Counted from the stretch's first letter, positions 1 through 5,713 are shown. The stretch: 5,713 nucleotides of DNA from an uncultured Lachnospiraceae bacterium (GCA_948468325.1 CAOKHR010000167.1:1-5713), one strand, 5' to 3'. Program-made: numbers and translations. The notes: generated by a model from the letters alone, not told the origin.

Positions 1-82
1 GTACAGCATGGGAAAATGCTTGACTATTTGCTGCGTGACTTTGCGATTGCCCTATAACAGTTTAGAAAATGTAAAATAATAG

Positions 83-111
83 TTTACAAAATATAGATTC
101 TATGCTAGTAT
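83..111 (+). promoter_or_regulatory. Sigma-A type promoter of rpsO, extended -10
   Basis: A -35 box TTTACA (83-88) is followed, after exactly 17 bases, by a -10 box TAGTAT (106-111). TGC stands directly before the -10 box and forms an extended -10 element. Both hexamers are close to the vegetative consensus and the spacing is ideal, so transcription should start near 118. This gives an rpsO leader of about 90 bases. No comparably good promoter was found in the leader between rpsO and pnp, so this one probably drives rpsO and, by read-through, pnp. The call rests on sequence match only. Confidence 0.75.
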
Positions 112-126
112 GTAAAAGTATGAATT

Positions 127-187
127 TAGCCCATATTCGGTAGACGGACACTCCGACCCTCTGCTGAGTATCATATCAGTCGGGCGA
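127..187 (+). promoter_or_regulatory. Candidate S15 autoregulatory leader (three-way junction)
   Basis: The transcribed leader of rpsO can be folded into a closing helix GCCC (129-132) with GGGC (182-185) and two arms. Arm one pairs GGT (139-141) with ACC (156-158) and CGGA (145-148) with TCCG (152-155), with AGA bulged. Arm two pairs CTGA (164-167) with TCAG (176-179), plus a G-U pair. S15 is known to bind a three-way junction in 16S rRNA, and Bacillota rpsO leaders are known to mimic such a site for feedback repression. A junction segment CCTCT (158-162) is complementary to GGAGG of the ribosome binding site (198-202). CCGAC (153-157) could instead pair with GTCGG (179-183), giving an exclusive alternative fold. 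The helices are short, so this is inference from hand folding and position. Confidence 0.42.
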
Positions 188-208
188 TTAAAAAACAGGA
201 GGATTTAT

Positions 209-475
209 ATGATTGCAAAGGAAAAGAAACAGGCTATTATTGCAGAATATGGCAGAACACCTGGAGACACAGGTTCACCGGAGGTTCAGATTGCTATTCT
301 GACCGCGAGAATTCAGGAGCTGACGGAGCATTTAAAAGCAAATCCGAAGGATCATCATTCCAGAAGAGGACTTTTGAAGATGGTAGGTCAGAGACGTGGT
401 TTACTGGCGTATTTGAAGAAGACAGATATTGAAAGGTATCGTTCTTTGATTGAACGTTTAGGAATCAGAAAGTAA
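209..475 (+). CDS. rpsO: 30S ribosomal protein S15
   Basis: This is the small-subunit ribosomal protein S15, which binds the central domain of 16S rRNA at the helix 20/21/22 junction early in 30S assembly. The protein is 88 residues, the normal family length, and is almost entirely helical and basic. Family signatures are clear: DTGSPEVQIA at residues 20-29, the HH-SRRGLL segment at 49-56, and the ending IERLGIRK. H41, D48 and S51, in the region known to contact the G-U/G-C motif of helix 22, are present. The ATG at 209 is preceded by an ideal AGGAGG (197-202) at six bases spacing. It is the first gene after the promoter at 83-111 and is followed by a terminator at 487-518, then pnp, an order conserved across many bacteria. 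The leader may carry an S15 feedback site. Identification is certain. Confidence 0.99.
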   Translation: MIAKEKKQAIIAEYGRTPGDTGSPEVQIAILTARIQELTEHLKANPKDHHSRRGLLKMVGQRRGLLAYLKKTDIERYRSLIERLGIRK

Positions 476-486
476 TACATCATAAG

Positions 487-518
487 AAATAGAGCGGAGT
501 TTCTCCCGCTCTATTTTT
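487..518 (+). terminator. Intrinsic terminator after rpsO (likely partial)
   Basis: AGAGCGG (491-497) pairs perfectly with CCGCTCT (506-512) around an eight-base loop. The helix extends outward through AAAT (487-490) with ATTT (513-516), and a run of five T residues ends at 518. It starts 11 bases after the rpsO stop codon. This is a textbook Rho-independent terminator. Because no convincing promoter was found before pnp, it probably passes some transcripts, so it sets the ratio of rpsO to pnp mRNA rather than fully separating the genes. That role is inference. Confidence 0.88.
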
Positions 519-546
519 GATGTATCAGGCTGTAAAAAAAGAGATT

Positions 547-652
547 TTTTTGCAAAAGAGGCAGAAGGTGACTGCCGAGACCACTGATATGTGCATCTGG
601 CAGACGAATGAGATGTATGTATCAGTAGTTTCGGGGGCTTCTGCCGCAGAAA
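547..652 (+). promoter_or_regulatory. Long rod-like hairpin in the pnp 5' leader
   Basis: The untranslated region before pnp folds back on itself over about 106 bases. From the outside in: 547-553 pairs with 646-652 (7 pairs); 560-567 GGCAGAAG pairs perfectly with 638-645 CTTCTGCC (8 pairs); 575-581 pairs with 628-634 (7 pairs, one G-U); 583-598 pairs with 611-626 (16 pairs, three G-U). A 12-base loop, 599-610, caps it. Breaks are a six-base bulge (554-559), a 7x3 internal loop and a single C-A mismatch (582/627). In enterobacteria the pnp leader forms a long stem that is cut by RNase III and then used by PNPase to repress its own synthesis. Here position and shape suggest a similar role, but neither cleavage nor feedback can be seen in sequence. 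The pairing itself is directly visible. Confidence 0.65.
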
Positions 653-674
653 TTAAATTTGGCAGACAAATAAA

Positions 675-680
675 AAGGAG
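675..680 (+). promoter_or_regulatory. Ribosome binding site that fixes the pnp start
   Basis: AAGGAG at 675-680 lies seven bases before ATG 688, an ideal Shine-Dalgarno distance. The reading frame stays open upstream to a TTG at 517, but those 57 codons run through the rpsO terminator and the leader hairpin and resemble no part of PNPase. This site and the conserved N-terminus therefore place the start at 688. Confidence 0.9.
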
Positions 681-687
681 AAAAAGT

Positions 688-2787
688 ATGTACAAAAGTT
701 TTTCAATGGAATTGGCCGGAAGAACATTGACTGTTGATGTAGACAGAGTCGGAAAGCAGGCAAACGGCTGCGCATTTATGCATTATGGAGAGACTACCGT
801 ATTATCTACGGCAACGGCATCTGACAAGCCGAGAGACGGGATAGATTTTTTCCCGCTGAGTGTGGAATTTGAAGAAAAAATGTATTCCGTAGGAAAAATC
901 CCGGGAGGATTTAATAAGAGAGAAGGAAAAGCATCTGAAAACGCAGTTTTAACGGCACGTGTGATTGACCGTCCGATGCGTCCTTTGTTCCCGAAAGATT
1001 ACCGCAATGATGTTACATTAAACAATATGGTTATGAGCGTAGATTCAGAGTGCCGTCCGGAATTAGTCGCGATGCTTGGATCTGCAATTTCTACCTGCAT
1101 CTCGGACATCCCTTTCGACGGACCGTGCGCGATGACACAGGTAGGTATGGAAAACGGAGAATTTATTATCAATCCGTCCCAGGCACAGTGGGACAACGGA
1201 GATTTGATGCTGACCGTGGCTTCCACTTCCGAAAAAGTAATTATGATTGAAGCCGGAGCAAATGAGATTCCGGAAGATAAGATGATAGAGGCAATTTATA
1301 TGGCACATGATGTGAATCAGACAATTATTGCATTTATCAATCAGATTGTTGCAGAAGCGGGCAAGCCCAAACACACGTACACAAGCTGTGCGATACCGGA
1401 TGAAATGTTTGAAGAAATCAAAAAGATTGTACCGCCGCAGGAGATGGAAGAAGCAGTCTTTACCGACCAGAAACAGGTAAGAGAAGAAAATATCCAAAAA
1501 ATTACGGAAAAATTAGAAGAAGCATTTGCACAGCAGGAGGAGTGGCTGGAAGTCTTAGACGAAGCTATTTACCAGTATCAGAAAAAGACAGTCCGCAAGA
1601 TGATTCTGAAAGATCATAAACGTCCGGACGGCCGTGCGATTCATGAGATTCGTCCGTTGGCGGCAGAAGTGGATTTGATTCCGAGAGTGCATGGTTCTGC
1701 GATGTTTACAAGAGGACAGACGCAGATTTGCGATGTTGTGACACTGGCTCCTCTTTCCGAAATTCAGCGGGTAGACGGAATTGATGAAAATATTACAGAA
1801 AAACGCTATATGCATCATTATAATTTCCCATCCTACTCGGTAGGAGAGACAAAACCTTCCAGAGGACCGGGACGAAGAGAAATCGGACATGGGGCGCTGG
1901 CAGAACGTGCATTGATTCCGATGCTTCCGTCTGTAGAAGAGTTCCCATATGCCATTCGTGCAGTATCCGAGACATTTGAGTCGAACGGCTCGACTTCTAT
2001 GGCATCTACCTGTGCTTCCTGTATGGCGCTTATGGCAGCAGGCGTGCCGATTAAAAAAATGGTTGCCGGTATTTCCTGCGGCCTTGTAACAGGTGATACA
2101 GATGATGACTATCTGGTGCTGACAGATATTCAGGGACTGGAAGATTTCTTCGGAGATATGGATTTTAAAGTAACGGGAACGAAAGACGGTATTACGGCAA
2201 TCCAGATGGATATTAAGATTCACGGACTGACAAGGCCTATTGTAGAAGAGGCAATTGCAAGAACACGTGAAGCCAGATTTTTCATTATGGATGAATGCAT
2301 GTCAAAAGCGATTGACAAGCCGAGAGCGGAAATCAGCAAATATGCGCCCAAAATTATTCAGATTCAGATCGATCCGGCTAAAATCGGCGATGTAGTGGGA
2401 CAGAGAGGAAAGACCATCAATGAGATCATCGAGCGAACCGGAGTAAAAATTGACATTACAGATGACGGTGCAGTGTCCGTATGCGGTACAGATAAAAATG
2501 CCATGGACCAGGCAGTAGAAATGATACAGATTATTACGACAGATTTCGAAGAGGGCCAGGTATTCAAAGGAAAGATTATCAGTATCAAAGAGTTTGGCGC
2601 ATTTGTAGAGTTTGCTCCTGGAAAAGAAGGAATGGTTCATATATCTAAAATTTCAAAAGAGAGAATTAACCGTGTCGAGGATGTTCTGACACTTGGAGAT
2701 AAGGTGACAGTTGTGTGTCTGGGCAAGGATAAGATGGGACGGATGAGTTTTTCGATTAAGGATGTTCCGAGATATATCAATCAGTAA
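688..2787 (+). CDS. pnp: Polynucleotide phosphorylase (PNPase)
   Basis: PNPase is the cytoplasmic 3'-to-5' exoribonuclease that degrades RNA with phosphate to release nucleoside diphosphates. It works as a trimer, often with an RNA degradosome. The protein is 699 residues, the normal length. Domains in order: first RNase PH domain (about 12-142), helical linker (about 145-230), second RNase PH domain (about 320-530), KH domain with the GQRG loop at 571-574, and an S1 domain from about 623 to the end (GQVFKGKI, then FGAFVEF and GMVHIS). The second core keeps the NGSTSMAS phosphate-binding segment and the catalytic acidic residues D486, D492 and K494 in GDMDFK, at the same numbers as in Escherichia coli. 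The start at 688 has AAGGAG seven bases upstream and gives the typical N-terminus MYKSFSMELAGR. Expression probably comes from read-through past the rpsO terminator, with the leader hairpin as a likely control point. No defect was seen; it should be fully active. Confidence 0.98.
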   Translation: MYKSFSMELAGRTLTVDVDRVGKQANGCAFMHYGETTVLSTATASDKPRDGIDFFPLSVEFEEKMYSVGKIPGGFNKREGKASENAVLTARVIDRPMRPLFPKDYRNDVTLNNMVMSVDSECRPELVAMLGSAISTCISDIPFDGPCAMTQVGMENGEFIINPSQAQWDNGDLMLTVASTSEKVIMIEAGANEIPEDKMIEAIYMAHDVNQTIIAFINQIVAEAGKPKHTYTSCAIPDEMFEEIKKIVPPQEMEEAVFTDQKQVREENIQKITEKLEEAFAQQEEWLEVLDEAIYQYQKKTVRKMILKDHKRPDGRAIHEIRPLAAEVDLIPRVHGSAMFTRGQTQICDVVTLAPLSEIQRVDGIDENITEKRYMHHYNFPSYSVGETKPSRGPGRREIGHGALAERALIPMLPSVEEFPYAIRAVSETFESNGSTSMASTCASCMALMAAGVPIKKMVAGISCGLVTGDTDDDYLVLTDIQGLEDFFGDMDFKVTGTKDGITAIQMDIKIHGLTRPIVEEAIARTREARFFIMDECMSKAIDKPRAEISKYAPKIIQIQIDPAKIGDVVGQRGKTINEIIERTGVKIDITDDGAVSVCGTDKNAMDQAVEMIQIITTDFEEGQVFKGKIISIKEFGAFVEFAPGKEGMVHISKISKERINRVEDVLTLGDKVTVVCLGKDKMGRMSFSIKDVPRYINQ

Positions 2788-2797
2788 AAGAAGCGGG

Positions 2798-2832
2798 CGG
2801 CAGTATGTGTAAAAAGCGCATACTGCCGTTTT
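2798..2832 (+). terminator. Stem-loop after pnp, possible terminator or attenuator
   Basis: CGGCAGTATG (2798-2807) pairs perfectly with CATACTGCCG (2819-2828). Three further inner pairs, two of them G-U, leave an AAAAA loop. It starts 10 bases after the pnp stop. The T run is only four long (2829-2832) and is followed by GG, so termination may be weak. The hairpin could instead protect the pnp mRNA 3' end. It lies 9 bases before the GTG start proposed for the next gene, so read-through would leave the stem immediately next to that start. Confidence 0.6.
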
Positions 2833-2841
2833 GGAACTCAT

Positions 2842-3762
2842 GTGATTTTGACGCATAAAATAAAAGAAAAGGCATTTTATGGTATGGATCAGGTTCGCAG
2901 AAAATTGAGAGCAGATGATGCACATAAAAGAGGGATTACCGGACGTGGAGTGACAGTTGCCGTTATGGATACAGGGATTATTCTGCATCCGGATTTTGAT
3001 CATCGTATTTTAGATTTTACGGATTTTACTCAGGGGAGGACAAAGGCGTACGATGATAACGGACATGGATGTCATGTAGCAGGAATTATTGCAGGAAGCG
3101 GAAAGATAAGCAGGGGGACTTATATGGGCATGGCGCCGGAATGCAGCCTTTTCGTAATGAAAGTTTTAGACAGAAAAGGGAACGGAAATACAGCGCAGGT
3201 GCTTCGGGCAATTGATTTTGTTATTGAAAACAGGGAAAAATATAATATTCGTATATTAAATATATCGGTCGGCATGCTTCCGTCAGCAGATGAAGCCGAG
3301 AAAAAAAACCTGATGGATGCAGTAAAAAAAGCCTGGAATCATGGCATTGTGGTGGTGGCTGCCGCAGGAAATAACGGACCGGATAAAAACAGTGTGACGA
3401 TTCCCGGTCAGTGTAAAAGCATTATTACCGTAGGAAGCATTGACGATTATGTAAAGAGTAAAAGAGGATTAAAAAACGGCTACAGCGGAAGAGGCCCTAC
3501 AGAAAGCTGTGTGGTGAAGCCGGAGATACTGGCGCCCGGAACAGCAATTAAAAGCTGTTCAGCCAGAGGAGGCTATGAGATAAAAAGCGGAACTTCCATG
3601 TCTGCGCCGATTATTTCGGGAGCGATTGCACTGCTTTTACAAAAATATCCCAATATGACGCCTGCGCAGGTGAAGCTTCGCCTGTATGAGAGGGCCGTTG
3701 TCCTGGGGGAAGCAGGAGAACAGAAATATTGGGGAGTTGTTTATTTGAACCGTCTGTTATAG
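2842..3762 (+). CDS. S8 family (subtilisin-like) serine peptidase
   Basis: This is a subtilase with a complete catalytic set: D43 in VAVMDTGI, H75 in NGHGCHVAG, oxyanion N177 in AAAGNNGP and nucleophile S252 in SGTSMSAP. At 306 residues it is little more than one peptidase domain. No signal peptide, membrane segment or long N-terminal inhibitory propeptide is visible, so a cytoplasmic enzyme is the simplest reading. Its five cysteines (77, 101, 191, 223, 239) would fit a reducing compartment. Cys replaces the usual Thr two residues after the active-site His. The start is uncertain. GTG 2842 has only GGA (2833-2835) as a ribosome site. ATG 2884 would give 292 residues and has AAAAGG (2867-2872) at 11 bases. 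Both keep the whole domain. cls follows after 28 bases, suggesting co-transcription. The natural substrate is unknown and cannot be read from the sequence. Confidence 0.92.
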   Translation: MILTHKIKEKAFYGMDQVRRKLRADDAHKRGITGRGVTVAVMDTGIILHPDFDHRILDFTDFTQGRTKAYDDNGHGCHVAGIIAGSGKISRGTYMGMAPECSLFVMKVLDRKGNGNTAQVLRAIDFVIENREKYNIRILNISVGMLPSADEAEKKNLMDAVKKAWNHGIVVVAAAGNNGPDKNSVTIPGQCKSIITVGSIDDYVKSKRGLKNGYSGRGPTESCVVKPEILAPGTAIKSCSARGGYEIKSGTSMSAPIISGAIALLLQKYPNMTPAQVKLRLYERAVVLGEAGEQKYWGVVYLNRLL

Positions 3763-3790
3763 AATATAGTAACAAAGGAGGAAACGGCAT

Positions 3791-5338
3791 ATGAAACGTC
3801 AGATGAAGAAAATTTTCAGTATCATGTTTAACCGGGTATTTATGGTAGCTGTTGCAATTTTGCTTCAGTTTTTATGGCTTTTTCTGACACTGTATGTGTT
3901 CAGTGTCCGTTATTCATTTGTTGATATGGCTACACGCATACTGGCGCTTATTTTAGTTTTTGTAGTAACCAACAAATGGATTAATCCTTATTATAAGCTG
4001 GCGTGGACATTTATTATTCTTATTTTCCCGCTTCTTGGAAGCGTGTTATATGCGGTATTCGGAAAATCCCAGCTGACAAAGAAAACACAGGAGCGGATGG
4101 ATGCCGTGCATAAAGAAGTTTCCGCCTATTTAAAAGTAGATCAGGAGGCGATTGCGGCGCTGGAAGAGGAAAATACGGAAGCGGCACAGCAGTCAAAATA
4201 TATCCGTGACTGGGCACAGTTTCCTCTGTACCGCAATTCAAAGACAAAATATTATTCCTGCGGCGAAGATATGTTTGCAGATATGATAAAGGAAATGGAG
4301 AAAGCAGAAAAGTTCATTTTTATGGAATATTTTATTATAGATGACGGTGTGATGCTTTCAAAGATTCTCGACATACTGGAGAGGAAAGTAAAAGAAGGGG
4401 TGACTGTGCGTCTGATTTATGATGATGTCGGCTCCATTCGTACACTGCCGAAAGATTTTCTTAAAAACCTAAGGAGGATTGGAGTGGAATATGCGTCTTT
4501 TAATCCATTCCGGCCGATTTTATCGGTTATTTTAAATAACCGCGATCATCGAAAAATTCTGGTTGTAGACGGACAGGTGGGATTTACAGGCGGAATCAAT
4601 ATTGCGGATGAGTATATCAATCAAAAGGAACGGTTTGGTTACTGGAAAGATGCCGGTATTTTAGTAAAAGGCGAGGCAGTCTGGAGCTTTAGCATGATGT
4701 TTCTTGAAATGTGGAATTATATCAGGCAGACTTCGGAAGACTATCTGGAGTATTTTCCTCCCATTTATCACAGAGAGGGGAATGAAAAAGACGGTTTTGT
4801 GCAGCCTTACAGCGATACCCCTTTAGACCATGAGAATGTAGGGGAAAATATTTATCTGAATATGATAGGTCATGCAAAAAAATATATTTATATTTATACG
4901 CCGTATCTGATTGTAGATAATGAAATGATTGTCGCACTGCAGAATGCCGCAAAATGCGGTGTAGATGTCAGGATTGTGACGCCGGAAAAGCCGGATAAGA
5001 AGTTTGTTTTTTTACTGACACAGTCCTATTATGAGCAGATGATCCAAAACGGAGTAAAGATTTATCAGTATAAGCCGGGATTTATCCATGCAAAATGCTT
5101 TGTCTGTGACGATGCATTTGCCACTGTCGGCACAGTGAATCTGGATTACAGAAGTCTTTACCTGCATTTTGAATGCGGGGTTTTTATGTATCGTTCCCAG
5201 GCAGTTATGCAGGTAAAGGAAGATGCGCTTGATACCATTCAAAAATCAAGAGAGATAACGCTTGATTTTTGTAAAAACAGAAGCGTTTTTGTAAGGCTTC
5301 TGCAGTCGGTACTGCGTCTGTTTGCACCGCTTCTGTAG
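3791..5338 (+). CDS. cls: Cardiolipin synthase (phospholipase D superfamily)
   Basis: Membrane-bound cardiolipin synthase joins phosphatidylglycerol molecules to form cardiolipin and releases glycerol. The protein is 515 residues, typical of bacterial Cls. The N-terminus has three hydrophobic stretches (about 16-37, 46-63 and 70-90); the last ends in the family pattern FPLLGSVLYAVFG. A charged linker (about 95-145) leads to two phospholipase D domains. Both HKD motifs are intact: H253, K255, D260 in HRKILVVD followed by GFTGGINIADEY, and H433, K435, D440 in HAKCFVCD followed by GTVNLDYRS. ATG 3791 has a near-perfect AAAGGAGG (3774-3781) nine bases upstream. The gene follows the S8 peptidase closely and probably shares its transcript. 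It converges on the minus-strand carboxypeptidase. The family is certain. Some Cls-like enzymes use other acceptors, so substrate choice is inferred. Confidence 0.95.
   Translation: MKRQMKKIFSIMFNRVFMVAVAILLQFLWLFLTLYVFSVRYSFVDMATRILALILVFVVTNKWINPYYKLAWTFIILIFPLLGSVLYAVFGKSQLTKKTQERMDAVHKEVSAYLKVDQEAIAALEEENTEAAQQSKYIRDWAQFPLYRNSKTKYYSCGEDMFADMIKEMEKAEKFIFMEYFIIDDGVMLSKILDILERKVKEGVTVRLIYDDVGSIRTLPKDFLKNLRRIGVEYASFNPFRPILSVILNNRDHRKILVVDGQVGFTGGINIADEYINQKERFGYWKDAGILVKGEAVWSFSMMFLEMWNYIRQTSEDYLEYFPPIYHREGNEKDGFVQPYSDTPLDHENVGENIYLNMIGHAKKYIYIYTPYLIVDNEMIVALQNAAKCGVDVRIVTPEKPDKKFVFLLTQSYYEQMIQNGVKIYQYKPGFIHAKCFVCDDAFATVGTVNLDYRSLYLHFECGVFMYRSQAVMQVKEDALDTIQKSREITLDFCKNRSVFVRLLQSVLRLFAPLL
5240..5271 (+). 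repeat. Perfect 11-bp inverted repeat in the cls 3' end
   Basis: CAAAAATCAAG (5240-5250) and CTTGATTTTTG (5261-5271) are exact reverse complements separated by 10 bases. On each strand the second arm ends in a TTTTT run, so the element resembles a weak two-way terminator. It lies inside the cls reading frame, about 65 bases before the stop, and downstream of the minus-strand carboxypeptidase stop. Ending the carboxypeptidase transcript is the more sensible role, because ending the plus-strand transcript here would truncate cls. The stem is A-T rich and only marginally stable, so function is uncertain. Confidence 0.35.
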
Positions 5339-5357
5339 ATTTTGAAACAGATATATG

Positions 5358-5713
5358 CTATGAGAAATACCGGAATAATATTTCTTTTATATAATCGGAA
5401 AATCCGGCTTTTGAAATATCTTCTGCAGCAATGATGTCCACAGAGCCGATTTTTTCTGCTCCGAGCTGATAGGTGGCTTCCCCGATTTTTTCTCCTTTCT
5501 TCACAGGCGCCGCCGCATTTTCCGGAAGGGAGATTTCTTTTTTGATGGCAGAAAAATCGGAGCCGTCTGTGGAGAGGTACTGAAATGTATTTTTAAATTC
5601 CAGTTTCAGCGTATCTGACGTACCTTTTTTTACAGGCAGAGGCGCAAGTGTTTCCGGATGTTCGTCCGTATAAATTCTGCACTTGGAAAACCCGAAATTT
5701 AAAAGTGTTTTGG
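5358..5713 (-). CDS. D-alanyl-D-alanine carboxypeptidase, C-terminal part (partial)
   Basis: The minus strand is open from the window edge to a TAG at 5358-5360, giving the last 117 residues of a protein whose start lies beyond the window. It begins KTLLNFGFSKCRIYT and continues with PLPVKKGTSDTLKLEF, the pattern of the beta-rich C-terminal domain of penicillin-binding protein 5 type carboxypeptidases (PBP5_C). The last residues, FSDYIKEILFRYFS, form a short amphipathic tail like the membrane anchor of DacA/DacF enzymes. These extracytoplasmic enzymes remove the terminal D-alanine from peptidoglycan stem peptides. The catalytic SxxK, SxN and KTG motifs would lie outside the window and cannot be checked. 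The gene converges on cls with 19 bases between stops. Assignment rests on the C-terminal domain alone, so the exact paralogue (DacA, DacF or a sporulation DacB type) is open. Confidence 0.78.
   Translation of the reverse strand, partial: KTLLNFGFSKCRIYTDEHPETLAPLPVKKGTSDTLKLEFKNTFQYLSTDGSDFSAIKKEISLPENAAAPVKKGEKIGEATYQLGAEKIGSVDIIAAEDISKAGFSDYIKEILFRYFS

Noticed and set aside
1..57. Possible last 18 codons of an upstream gene ending at TAA 55-57
   Set aside because: The stretch is too short to recognise, does not resemble the RibF C-terminus expected from common gene order, and a second frame is also open there. It was left unassigned.
20..58. TTGACT (20-25) with TATAAC (53-58) as a second rpsO promoter
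   Set aside because: The boxes are separated by 27 bases, far from the workable 16-19, and no suitable -10 lies at the right distance from TTGACT.
517..687. A 57-codon N-terminal extension of pnp from TTG 517
   Set aside because: It runs through the rpsO terminator and the leader hairpin, lacks a ribosome site, and resembles no PNPase N-terminus. ATG 688 has AAGGAG and the conserved start.
1063..2640. Several open frames on the minus strand within pnp
   Set aside because: They are shadows of a well-conserved gene, with Cys/His/Arg-rich low-quality translations, no ribosome sites and no family resemblance.
2848..2883. TTGACG (2848-2853) as a -35 box for the peptidase
   Set aside because: No acceptable -10 hexamer is found 16-19 bases downstream.
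4020..5242. Minus-strand open frames of about 75 codons inside cls
   Set aside because: They lie antisense to intact phospholipase D domains and show no start signals or recognisable motifs.
5278..5302. CAGAAGC/GCTTCTG hairpin at the end of cls as a terminator
   Set aside because: It has no T run after the stem on either strand and a large loop, and it is probably incidental to coding.
5396..5406. CGGA-AAA-TCCG small hairpin in the carboxypeptidase 3' coding end
   Set aside because: It has only four pairs with no T tract in the needed orientation and is within coding sequence.

Overview
The window looks like chromosomal DNA from a Clostridia-type Bacillota, most likely Lachnospiraceae. The evidence is moderate A+T content, strong AGGAGG/AAGGAG ribosome binding sites, the rpsO-pnp pair, and a subtilase and cardiolipin synthase of clostridial style. 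This placement comes from protein and sequence style, not from a database search.

Layout, left to right. Positions 1-208 hold a strong extended -10 promoter (83-111) and a structured rpsO leader. rpsO (209-475, ribosomal protein S15) ends at a clear intrinsic terminator (487-518). A 169-base untranslated leader then precedes pnp (688-2787, polynucleotide phosphorylase, 699 aa). Next come a hairpin (2798-2832), an S8 subtilisin-like peptidase without a visible signal peptide (2842-3762), and a cardiolipin synthase with two HKD motifs (3791-5338). At the right edge, on the minus strand, is the C-terminal part of a penicillin-binding-protein-5-type D-alanyl-D-alanine carboxypeptidase (5358 to beyond 5713). 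It converges on cls with only 19 bases between the two stop codons.

How it fits together. rpsO-pnp is a classic pairing of translation with RNA decay, in which both products are known in other bacteria to control their own mRNAs. The sequence fits that here. The rpsO leader can be drawn as a three-way junction of the kind S15 binds. The pnp leader can fold into a long rod-like hairpin of about 38 base pairs in four helices, resembling the RNase III-processed pnp leader of enterobacteria. The peptidase and cls are 28 bases apart and probably share a transcript. cls and the carboxypeptidase both act at the cell envelope but are transcribed towards each other.

The genes themselves are ordinary housekeeping or widespread families. 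The least explained and most interesting part is the non-coding pnp leader (about 547-667), which contains the long rod, an alternative hairpin next to the ribosome binding site, and a thrice-repeated GGCAGA motif. No mobile elements, CRISPR arrays, tRNAs or rRNAs were seen.
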